NCBI GenBank assembly: GCA_001603075.1 | Contig: LVBB01000016.1 | Span: 100,926 to 164,925, forward strand | Source of the DNA: Phycisphaerales bacterium Planc_01 | GTDB lineage: Bacteria; Planctomycetota; Phycisphaerae; Sedimentisphaerales; Anaerobacaceae | Direction: 5' to 3' | Length of the DNA: 64,000 nucleotides | Program-made: the position numbers and the translations under genes | Shown here: one piece after another, positions 38,016 to 45,108 of the stretch | How the letters are laid out: each line of letters begins with the position of its first letter | Position numbering within the stretch: the first letter of the stretch is position 1 | The notes under the pieces: model-generated | Told to the model about the DNA's origin: nothing | Databases searched by the model: none | What the model saw: the letters and a program-made list of their open reading frames with translations, nothing else

Positions 38016-39305
38016 CTATCGTTCCAGGGCCACCAGGTCTTCGTAGCTTTCTCGCCGGCGAACGACACGGAAGGTGTCGCCATCCACGAGAACCTCAGCG
38101 GCGCGGCATCGGCCGTTGTAGTTGCTGCTCATCGTGAACCCATAGGCCCCGGCCGTGAAGACGGCGATCAGGTCGCCCCGTTCGACGTGCGGAAGGGGCC
38201 GATCCTTGGCGAGGAAGTCCGCCCCTTCACACACGGGCCCGACGAGGTCCACCACCTCGCTGCCTTCGATGTGCAGCTCCTTGCTGCGGACGGCCGGCTC
38301 GAAACGCGGCTCCACCTTCGCCGGCCAGATGAAATGGAACGCATCGTACAGCGACGGCCGAATCAGATCGTTCATCGCCGCATCGACGATGATGAACCTC
38401 TTGCTGCCGCCCTGCTTGGTGTAGAGCACGCGGGACAGCAGAATCCCGGCGTTGGCGCAGATGCTCTTGCCGGGCTCCAGGATCAGCTTGAGGTCTCGGC
38501 CCTTGATCAAGGGCACGATCCCGGCGGCATACTCGGCCGCCGAAGGAACCGTCTCGGTCTCGTAGTCGGCGCCGTACCCGCCGCCGAGGTCCAGCGCCTC
38601 GATGCGATGCCCCTTCTCGCGCAGCCGATCGACCAGAACAAGGACCTTCTCGAGGGCTTCGACATATGGATCGATCGTCTTGCCGCCCGTGCCAAGGTGA
38701 ACGTGCAGCGCACAGAGGTCGACCGAAGGATTGTCGCCGCAGGTGTCGAAGACGGCGACCGCCCGCTCGATATCAACGCCGAACTTCGTCTCCTTCTTGC
38801 CCGTTCTCAGGAACGCATGGGTCTGGTAGTCCACATCGGGATTCACCCGCAAGGCGGCCTTGGGCCGGCTCCTGCCTGCCGCAACATGCGGCCTGGCCAG
38901 TTGAATCAGGTTCGCCAGCTCTTCTTCGGATTCGATATTGAAGTATCCGATTCCGGCGTCGAGGGCCTCGATTATCTCGCGGTCCGTCTTGCCCACGCCG
39001 GCATAGACCACCTTCGAAGGGTCCGCCCCTGCCTGGAGCACGCGATACAACTCGCCTCCGCTGACGATGTCGAACCCGCTGCCCTCGGTGGCCATGAGCT
39101 TCAGAACGCTCACGTTGCCACACGCCTTGACCGAGAAGCACACCGTGGTATCCAGCGATTCGTAGGCCCTGTGGACCTTCTGCAGATGGTCCCGCAACGT
39201 GGCGGCACTGTAGAGATACACGGGCGTTCCCACCTCCGACGCGATGCGCCCGACCTCCACCTGCTCCGCGAACAGACGGCCGGCTTTGTAGTTGAAGAAG
39301 TCCAT
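38016..39305 (-). CDS. lysA: Diaminopimelate decarboxylase
   Basis: LysA removes CO2 from meso-diaminopimelate to give lysine, the last step of lysine synthesis. The 429-aa fold-type III PLP enzyme has Lys60 in VCFSVKACGN as the PLP lysine, the HVHLGTGGKTIDPYVEAL and LDLGGGYGADYE phosphate-binding segments, EPGKSICANAGILL, and the substrate-binding CEGADFLAKDRPLP from the partner subunit. ATG 39305 is preceded by AAGGAGAAAC. Confidence 0.94.
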   Translation of the reverse strand: MDFFNYKAGRLFAEQVEVGRIASEVGTPVYLYSAATLRDHLQKVHRAYESLDTTVCFSVKACGNVSVLKLMATEGSGFDIVSGGELYRVLQAGADPSKVVYAGVGKTDREIIEALDAGIGYFNIESEEELANLIQLARPHVAAGRSRPKAALRVNPDVDYQTHAFLRTGKKETKFGVDIERAVAVFDTCGDNPSVDLCALHVHLGTGGKTIDPYVEALEKVLVLVDRLREKGHRIEALDLGGGYGADYETETVPSAAEYAAGIVPLIKGRDLKLILEPGKSICANAGILLSRVLYTKQGGSKRFIIVDAAMNDLIRPSLYDAFHFIWPAKVEPRFEPAVRSKELHIEGSEVVDLVGPVCEGADFLAKDRPLPHVERGDLIAVFTAGAYGFTMSSNYNGRCRAAEVLVDGDTFRVVRRRESYEDLVALER

Positions 39306-39480
39306 CGACCGGGTTTCTCCTTAGGCAATCGTTCCTCTTTCTGCGACAAGGCACGCAACGGCCCGGCCACGAGGACAGTATAAGAGAAACAGGCCCGATT
39401 GCAAGGGACCCTGGAGAAGCTCATCCCCCCGCGAGAAATGCCCCGGCGGAACCCCACGCCGCCGCCCACCCCAAAAGAAT

Positions 39481-39511
39481 GGAAGACTCCCCTTACCCAG
39501 GAGAGTCTTCC
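39481..39511 (-). terminator. Terminator of the lysine-rich protein gene
   Basis: GGAAGACTC and GAGTCTTCC form a perfect 9-bp core stem. On the minus strand it is followed by ATTCTTTT, placing it about 120 nt after the stop of the histone-H1-like gene. On the plus strand ATTTTCC follows, so it could work in both directions. Confidence 0.7.
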
Positions 39512-39630
39512 ATTTTCCAAAGGCCTGTTACATCCCTGCGCCGGCGATCACCCTTGCGAGCGACACCCGGAGGGAGCGGCCCGATGCCGTACGACGGCCG
39601 AGCCGGCAGGCCCCAGGCGAAGTGCGTGTC

Positions 39631-39759
39631 TTACTTCTTCTTCTTTGCCACTTTCTTCTTCGTTGCCTTCTTCGCCGTGGCTTTCTTCGTCGCCTTCTTC
39701 ACGGCTTTCTTCGTGGCTTTCTTGGCGACCTTCTTCTTTGCCGCTTTCTTCTTGGCCAT
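39631..39759 (-). CDS. Lysine-rich histone-H1-like mini-protein
   Basis: This 42-aa ORF is below the track cut-off. It begins MAKKKAAKKKVAKKATKKAV and continues with the same K-K-A-T/V-K-K units to the stop; well over half the residues are Lys and almost all the rest Ala, Thr or Val. AAGGAG lies 7 bp before the ATG and a terminator follows, so it looks like a genuine monocistronic gene. The sequence resembles the C-terminal tail of eukaryotic histone H1 and of bacterial H1-like DNA-binding proteins (Hc1-type, AlgP-type). I infer non-specific DNA or RNA binding and a nucleoid role. Longer overlapping tracked ORFs are shadows caused by the repetitive codons. Confidence 0.8.
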   Translation of the reverse strand: MAKKKAAKKKVAKKATKKAVKKATKKATAKKATKKKVAKKKK

Positions 39760-39803
39760 ACCTTTTCTCCTTCAAGCTGACCACTAATCAATGCTTTCTG
39801 TAT

Positions 39804-40180
39804 TCACTTTACTCGATAACAAGAAACACACATGTCATCGTCAACACGCAAGCCATTATCGAAAATGATAATAGCATCTGTTATGTTCTGTATCGTCCAT
39901 TTATTCGGAAATACTTCATAAAAATTTTCCCATGAGACATTCCATTCGATGTTTGCCGTGCGAGGAACGATTCCTTCCAACGCCTTTTCGAGATCGCGCA
40001 CACGGAGTATGCGATGTCACAACATGGCCTCTTCTCTTCACACATCCGTTTCGTCCAAATCGCTTGTAGACCCGTATTCCACAGCGCGATTTGCGATTCG
40101 GCAGAGGTCACGGCCTCTTCGTCAGTCACACCGTTGCGATGGAGAACAGTGGCAGGAGAAGTCCCTTGACTTTCCTGCAA
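39804..40180 (-). pseudogene. Possible frameshifted ORF in an AT-rich island
   Basis: Two minus-strand frames have protein-like composition and abut. The upstream one reads ESQIALWNTGLQAIWTKRM and ends its plausible part at CCDIAYSV (about 40000). The downstream one continues RDLEKALEGIVPRTANIEWN and ends FDNGLRVDDDMCVSCYRVK. Joining them by one frameshift near 40000 would give about 120 residues. The stretch 39785-40030 is markedly AT-richer than its surroundings, suggesting acquired DNA. I do not recognise a family. It may also be plain non-coding sequence. Confidence 0.3.
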
Positions 40181-40276
40181 CGACCGGGTTTGCTACGTAG
40201 GTGTTGAGATAAGATTTTCTTGCGCGCCGGGATCCGTACCGGCGAAAAAATCGCACAACTTCATTGTTAATTGTTT

Positions 40277-40900
40277 ATGACGAAACGGAAGATCGCACTG
40301 TTTGGCGGCACCTTCGATCCGATCCACCTCGGTCACACGCGCGTTGCCGAAGCCGCTGCGGAGCAAATCGAAGCGGAGAACGTCGTCTTCATCCCCGCGA
40401 AGTGCTCGCCGTTGAAAGGGTTTTCTCCCAACGCGACGGACGACGACCGACTGCGCATGATCGAACTGGCCACGCGGGGCAACGAACGGTTTTCCGTCAG
40501 CGACTGTGAGCTGCACCGACCGGCGCCGAGCTATACGCTCGACACCGTCAAGCACTTTCAGAAAGAATGCGGCGACGATGCATCGATCTACTGGTTGATC
40601 GGCGCCGACAGCGTGGACGACCTGGTCTTGTGGCATCGCATCGACGAGTTGATCGATATCTGCCATCTGGCCGTGATGGTTCGCGGAGGGTATGAGGCGC
40701 CGTCGTTCGACAGACACCTTCACGTGCTCGGCCGCAATCGAGTGGAGAAGCTGCAACAGAACGTGATCGAGACCCCGTCCATTGAGATCAGCAGTACGCT
40801 GGTTCGCCGCCGTCTGGCCGCCGGTGAAGACGTCGGCGATCTGCTCTGCTCTGATGTGCTGGACTACATCCGCCGGCGCGGCCTCTACCGGCGCAACTGA
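40277..40900 (+). CDS. nadD: Nicotinate-nucleotide adenylyltransferase
   Basis: NadD adenylates nicotinate mononucleotide in NAD synthesis. The 207-aa protein has the nucleotidyltransferase signature KIALFGGTFDPIHLGHTRVA and the second ATP-binding motif EISSTLVRRRLAAGEDV. APSYTLDTVKHF and YWLIGADSVDDLVLWHRIDEL are typical of NadD. I use ATG 40277; no Shine-Dalgarno sequence is apparent before it or before the tracked TTG. The 3' end overlaps the convergent hypB by 16 bp. Confidence 0.94.
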   Translation: MTKRKIALFGGTFDPIHLGHTRVAEAAAEQIEAENVVFIPAKCSPLKGFSPNATDDDRLRMIELATRGNERFSVSDCELHRPAPSYTLDTVKHFQKECGDDASIYWLIGADSVDDLVLWHRIDELIDICHLAVMVRGGYEAPSFDRHLHVLGRNRVEKLQQNVIETPSIEISSTLVRRRLAAGEDVGDLLCSDVLDYIRRRGLYRRN

Positions 40901-41550
40901 CGCACCTGCGCCCCGAGCCAATCGTACCACGCCTGCATGCCTTCGCCGGTCTTGGCGGAGACGGGGAAGATTTCGATGCCCTTGTTCAGCCGCCGCGCAT
41001 CAGTCTTGACCTTGTCGAGGTCGAAGTCCACGAGCGAACCCCCGAGCAGATCGATCTTGTTGATCAGCAGGGCTTTCGACTTGGCGAAGATGCCGGGATA
41101 CTTGACGGGCTTGTCGTCGCCTTCGGCCACCGAGAGCACGACAACCTTCCCAGTTTCACCCAACTCAAACGCCGATGGACACACCAGGTTGCCGACGTTC
41201 TCAATCACGACCGCATCGAGGGCATCGAGAGGCAGCTTCGCCAGGGCCTCGCACACCTGCCGGGCCGAAAGGTGGCATGCCCCCTCCGTGTTGATCTGAA
41301 TGGCGGGCGCCTGCGTCGCACGGATGCGTTCGGCGTCGATGTCCGTCTGAATGTCGCCTTCGATCACGCCGATCCGAACCTCCTTCTTCAGATCGCCGAT
41401 CGTCCGCACGAGAATCGTCGTCTTGCCCGAACCCGGAGAAGAGATCATGTTCAAACACAACTGCTTGCGTTGCGCCAGCAGCTCGATGTTCTTCATCGCA
41501 TACTGATCGTTGGCGCTGAGGATGCGCGTGCCGACGTTGACCTTCTCCAT
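40885..41550 (-). CDS. hypB: Hydrogenase nickel incorporation GTPase HypB
   Basis: HypB is the GTPase that helps HypA load nickel into NiFe hydrogenase. The 221-aa protein has the P-loop MISSPGSGKTTILVRT, the metal/switch region IEGDIQTDIDAERI, the conserved EGACHLSARQV (its His/Cys belong to the inter-subunit metal site), IENVGNLVCPSAFELGE and NKIDLLGG. The N-terminal histidine-rich or CxxCGC high-affinity nickel site seen in some HypB proteins is absent. It is last in the hypCDEAB run. Confidence 0.95.
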   Translation of the reverse strand: MEKVNVGTRILSANDQYAMKNIELLAQRKQLCLNMISSPGSGKTTILVRTIGDLKKEVRIGVIEGDIQTDIDAERIRATQAPAIQINTEGACHLSARQVCEALAKLPLDALDAVVIENVGNLVCPSAFELGETGKVVVLSVAEGDDKPVKYPGIFAKSKALLINKIDLLGGSLVDFDLDKVKTDARRLNKGIEIFPVSAKTGEGMQAWYDWLGAQVRQLRR

Positions 41551-41553
41551 CGC

Positions 41554-41898
41554 TTACTCCTTTTCGAACTCGATCTCATCCAACACCAAAGGGGCGTCGG
41601 GAAGCAACTCAAAATCGTCGCCGGTGCAGCGCGGACACCGCGCCTCCGACAGATCGACCGCAAACGCGCTCGCGCACGCCCGGCATTTCGCCTGCAGTGG
41701 CTTGTGCTCGATCTCCAATACCATGCCCTCGCACGGCGTACCCTCGGCGATCGCCTCAAGCGCAAAGCGAAGCACCTCGTCGTTGACCGCGTTGAGCCGG
41801 CCGCAACTCATCTTCGCACGGACCGGCCGGCCAGCTTGTCTATCCGCCTCCTGAAGGATCGCCTCGATCAGACCCTGCGCCACCGCCGTCTCGTGCAT
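41554..41898 (-). CDS. hypA: Hydrogenase maturation nickel metallochaperone HypA
   Basis: HypA delivers nickel to the hydrogenase large subunit. The tracked ORF is far longer because it reads back through hypE; the true start is ATG 41898, which gives MHETAVAQGLIEAIL with the invariant MHE nickel ligand. The 114-aa protein has the structural zinc site KCRACASAF..CPRCTGDDFELL. Its start overlaps the hypE stop (TGATG), and hypB begins 3 bp after its end, so the genes are translationally coupled. Confidence 0.93.
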   Translation of the reverse strand: MHETAVAQGLIEAILQEADRQAGRPVRAKMSCGRLNAVNDEVLRFALEAIAEGTPCEGMVLEIEHKPLQAKCRACASAFAVDLSEARCPRCTGDDFELLPDAPLVLDEIEFEKE

Positions 41899-42920
41899 CA
41901 GCAGATCCTCGGCAATTCGCGCCCGTAGGGCATCTGCACGATCCGCTTGCCACCGATCTTCGTGCGCAGCTCGACGAGCGGCACACCTTGCGATGCGACC
42001 ACCTCGCCGATCAGGGCGGCGTCGCGACCCAACGGATGATCTCGGCAGGCGCTCAGGCATGCATCTGCCGTCTCCGCCGATACGACCGCCACGAACTTGC
42101 CCTCGTTGGCAATGTTCAGAACGTCGAAGCCGAGCATATCGGCGGCCGCCTGAACGGACGGCTTGACAGGGATGTCGGTCTCGCGAATCTCGATGCTGAA
42201 GTCGGCCCCTTCGACCATCTCGTTCAGCACGGCGGCCAATCCTCCGCGCGTCGCATCCCGCATGAACTTGACGCCTCCGGCCTGCTCGAACAGCCGGCAT
42301 GTCAGGTCTGCCAGGGCGGCGCAGTCACTGGCCAATTGCGACTCGAATCGGATTCCCTCTCTCTGCGAGATGATCGTCATCCCGTGATCGCCGATCGTGC
42401 CATTGATAAGAACCTTGTCGCCGACCGCGATTTGGTCCAGTCCGGGATTCACGCCCGGCAAGCGGATGCCGATTCCAGCCGTGTTGATGAAGACCCCGTC
42501 GGCCGATCCCCGTTCCACGGTCTTGGTATCGCCGGTCACAATCGAAACGTGGCTCTCACGCGCCGTCCGGCCGATGCTCTGGAGAATTCTCTCCAGCAGT
42601 CCCATCTCGAAGCCCTCTTCAACGATCAGCGACAGCGTCAGGGCCACCGGTCTCGAACCGGCCACCGCCAGATCGTTGATCGTTCCGCAGACCGCCAGCT
42701 TGCCGATGTCGCCGCCGTGGAAAAACAGCGGCTTGACCACGTAGCTGTCGGTCGTCAGGCAGATCGACTTCGATGCCAGCTCCAAACAGGCCGAATCGCC
42801 GAGCGACGACAACGCCTCGTTCTTCAGGTGGGGCAGAATCAGTTCGCGAATGAGCTGACTGGTCAGTTGCCCCCCGCCGCCGTGGGCCAGCAGGACTCTC
42901 TGCGGTTCATCATGTGCCAT
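41898..42920 (-). CDS. hypE: Hydrogenase expression/formation protein HypE
   Basis: HypE dehydrates the carbamoyl group received from HypF into the cyanide ligand of the NiFe site. The 340-aa PurM-like protein starts at MAHDEPQRVLLAHGGGGQL; the tracked ORF adds 54 codons that overlap hypD. TDSYVVKPLFFHGGDIGKLAVCGTINDLAV and MRDATRGGLAAVLNE are family motifs. It ends with the essential C-terminal PRIC, whose Cys carries the thiocarbamate. Confidence 0.96.
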   Translation of the reverse strand: MAHDEPQRVLLAHGGGGQLTSQLIRELILPHLKNEALSSLGDSACLELASKSICLTTDSYVVKPLFFHGGDIGKLAVCGTINDLAVAGSRPVALTLSLIVEEGFEMGLLERILQSIGRTARESHVSIVTGDTKTVERGSADGVFINTAGIGIRLPGVNPGLDQIAVGDKVLINGTIGDHGMTIISQREGIRFESQLASDCAALADLTCRLFEQAGGVKFMRDATRGGLAAVLNEMVEGADFSIEIRETDIPVKPSVQAAADMLGFDVLNIANEGKFVAVVSAETADACLSACRDHPLGRDAALIGEVVASQGVPLVELRTKIGGKRIVQMPYGRELPRIC

Positions 42921-42928
42921 CGCCGGCC

Positions 42929-43999
42929 CTAATCCCTTCTCCCGTATTTGTACCACGCGGCACAGGTGCCCTCCGAACTGACCATGCAGGGTCCGACGGG
43001 CTTCTGCGGCGTGCATCGCGTTCCGAACAGCGCGCACTGCATCGGCTCGATCAGGCCGCACAGCACTTCGCCGCATCGACATCCGCTGATGTCTTTGCCC
43101 GGCTCATCGGTCAGGCCGAATCGCTCGAACCCATCGAACTGTCTGTACTTCGACTTCAGCACCAGCGTGCTCTTTTCTATCTTGCCAAGTCCGCGCCAGT
43201 ATCCGTCGGCGGCGTCGAAACACTCGGCTATGATCTGTTGGGCCGCTGGATTGCCCTGTTCGGTCACGACCGCGTTGTAGATCGACTTGAGTTCCGGCTT
43301 GCCTGTGCAGAGTTGCCGGCAGATCTCCGCCAGACCTTCGACGATCTGCAGTGGCTCGAAGCCGGCGACGACACAGGGCCGACCGAAATTGTCGACGATC
43401 TCGGCGAATGCACCGGACCCGATGATCACACTGACGTGCCCTGGGCAGAGAAAGCCATCGACGTGATCGTTCATCCCGCCGAGCAGCGCGCGCATCGCAG
43501 GGAGGATGAGCTTGTGGCCGCTGAGGATGCAGAAGTTCTCGATCCCCTCTTCGGCCGCCTCTTTGACAACCACGGCGGTGGCCGGTGCGGTTGTCTCGAA
43601 CCCGACCGCCACGAACACGACGGTCTTATGTGGGTTGTCTCGGGCCAGTTGCAGCGCATCTTCGCTGCTGAGCACGACCCGGATCTCCGCATTGGCGGCA
43701 CGAGTCTCCAGCGATCCGGCCTTGCCCGGCACGCGAATCATGTCGCCGTAGGTGGCGATGATGCAGTCGTCGCGCTTCGTCAACTCCAGAACGGCATCGA
43801 TATAGCCCTGGTCGGTCACGCAAACGGGGCAGCCGGGCCCTGACAAGAGCTTGAGCCCCCCCGGCAGCGTGGAGCGGATGCCACTGCGAAAGATCGCCAC
43901 CGTGTGCGTGCCGCACACTTCCATAACGGTGATCGGCCGGCCCAGCGTTTGGCACGCCTCGCCGATCTGACGCTGTGCTTTGGCGATCCTGTCGAACAT
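42929..43999 (-). CDS. hypD: Hydrogenase maturation protein HypD
   Basis: HypD is the iron-sulfur scaffold on which the Fe(CN)2CO unit is assembled together with HypC. The 356-aa protein has the catalytic/ligand motif MEVCGTHTVAIFRSG, GPGCPVCVTDQGYIDA, FVAVGFETTAPATA, and LCPGHVSVIIGSGAF. The C-terminal region binds the 4Fe-4S cluster and has many Cys (GCRCGEVLCGL, CALFGTRCTPQ). hypC lies 6 bp upstream and hypE 8 bp downstream. Confidence 0.96.
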   Translation of the reverse strand: MFDRIAKAQRQIGEACQTLGRPITVMEVCGTHTVAIFRSGIRSTLPGGLKLLSGPGCPVCVTDQGYIDAVLELTKRDDCIIATYGDMIRVPGKAGSLETRAANAEIRVVLSSEDALQLARDNPHKTVVFVAVGFETTAPATAVVVKEAAEEGIENFCILSGHKLILPAMRALLGGMNDHVDGFLCPGHVSVIIGSGAFAEIVDNFGRPCVVAGFEPLQIVEGLAEICRQLCTGKPELKSIYNAVVTEQGNPAAQQIIAECFDAADGYWRGLGKIEKSTLVLKSKYRQFDGFERFGLTDEPGKDISGCRCGEVLCGLIEPMQCALFGTRCTPQKPVGPCMVSSEGTCAAWYKYGRRD

Positions 44000-44005
44000 A
44001 TGGCC

Positions 44006-44248
44006 TTATCCCGAGACCCGGTTTTGCGTCTTCTCGAAATCCTCGATCTCGGCGAACAGCTCCCACGTCTTCTTGGCCTCTTCTTCATCGACCCGCGCGA
44101 TGGCAAAGCCCGCGTGAACGAGCACCACATCGCCCAGCTTCGCGTCGGGCAGGAGCGTCGTCTTGGCCGCAAAGCGATTGCCCATCGCATCGACCGTCGC
44201 GCGATCGTCTTGCAGTTCCACAATTCTTGCCGGTATGGCTAAGCACAT
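44006..44248 (-). CDS. hypC: Hydrogenase assembly chaperone HypC
   Basis: This 80-aa OB-fold chaperone carries the iron complex with HypD to the hydrogenase precursor. It begins with the invariant MCLAIPARIVE, in which Cys2 is essential, and has LPDAKLGDVVLVHAGFAIARVDEEEA. It is the first gene of the hypCDEAB run. The spacer upstream (44249-44444) holds the divergent start of the mntA-hepT module. Confidence 0.95.
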   Translation of the reverse strand: MCLAIPARIVELQDDRATVDAMGNRFAAKTTLLPDAKLGDVVLVHAGFAIARVDEEEAKKTWELFAEIEDFEKTQNRVSG

Positions 44249-44444
44249 CTGCCGTCACCCGTCTTCGGTGAGCTACGATTTCGGTCTCAGAAAGCCCCCC
44301 ATCTGTGAGGCTCCAAACGAGGAAACCATGGTATCCGCCCCTTCGCCGGGCGTCAACCGAGTCTTGACAGCACCACGGGAACCTCGTACGCTCGGTAGTT
44401 GATGCCGATTCCGGGATGGTCGAGTTTGCAGGGTATTGCTGCGT

Positions 44445-44735
44445 ATGACGATGAGACAAATCCTACAGGCCAAACGTGACGAGATTCTCGATATTGCCGC
44501 ACGACACGGCGCGCGCAACGTCCGGCTGTTCGGCTCCGTCGCTCGCGAAGAGGATCGGTCGGACAGCGACGTGGATCTCCTGGTCGATACCGGCCCGAGC
44601 ACCAGTTCCTGGTTTCCGGCCGGACTCATCCTTGACCTCGAGCGGATTCTGGGGCGACGCGTCGAGATCGTCACGGAAAAGGGACTGAATCCCCACCTGC
44701 GAGATCATGTGCTTGGCGAGGCGGTTCCCCTATGA
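44445..44735 (+). CDS. mntA: MntA-type minimal nucleotidyltransferase antitoxin
   Basis: The 96-aa minimal nucleotidyltransferase has the GSx10DxD catalytic signature in RLFGSVAREEDRSDSDVDLLV. In type VII toxin-antitoxin systems MntA inactivates its HEPN partner HepT by adding AMP to a tyrosine. The start may be ATG 44445 or 44451. The stop overlaps the hepT start by 4 bp (ATGA). The module is inverted relative to the hyp genes on both sides. Confidence 0.85.
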   Translation: MTMRQILQAKRDEILDIAARHGARNVRLFGSVAREEDRSDSDVDLLVDTGPSTSSWFPAGLILDLERILGRRVEIVTEKGLNPHLRDHVLGEAVPL

Positions 44736-45067
44736 AGGACGACCGCGTCTATCTCCGCCACATCCTCGATTGCATCAGCCGCATCGAGGAGAATACTCGC
44801 GGCGGGAAGGTGTAGTTTCTGTCCTCACATACGCTCCAGGATGCCGTGCTGAGGAACCTCCAAACGCTGGCCGAATCGACGCAGCGGCTCTCTGAGGTCG
44901 CCAAGGCACGCCAGCCCAAGATCGAATGGCATCGTATCGCGGCGTTCCGAAATGTGCTCGTCCACGACTACCTCGGTGTCGATCTGGACAGAATATGGGA
45001 GATCGTTGGACGCGACATTCCCGAACTGAAGGAGGCCATTTCGCAGATGTTGGCCGACAGCAGGTGA
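44732..45067 (+). pseudogene. hepT: HepT-type HEPN toxin interrupted by an in-frame amber codon
   Basis: From ATG 44732 the frame reads MKDDRVYLRHILDCISRIEE, reaches TAG at 44813-44815, and resumes in the same frame as FLSSHTLQDAVLRNLQTLAE through to the stop at 45067. The joined 111-residue sequence is full-length for the family. The HEPN RNase motif Rx4-6H is intact in FRNVLVHDYLGV, along with the tyrosine that MntA modifies. One G-to-T change (GAG to TAG) would explain the stop. The toxin is therefore probably dead, unless the stop is read through, translation restarts, or it is a sequence error. Confidence 0.82.
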
Positions 45068-45108
45068 TCTTCCTTCTCATGAATTCCCGCACTGCACGCC
45101 GGCAACTC

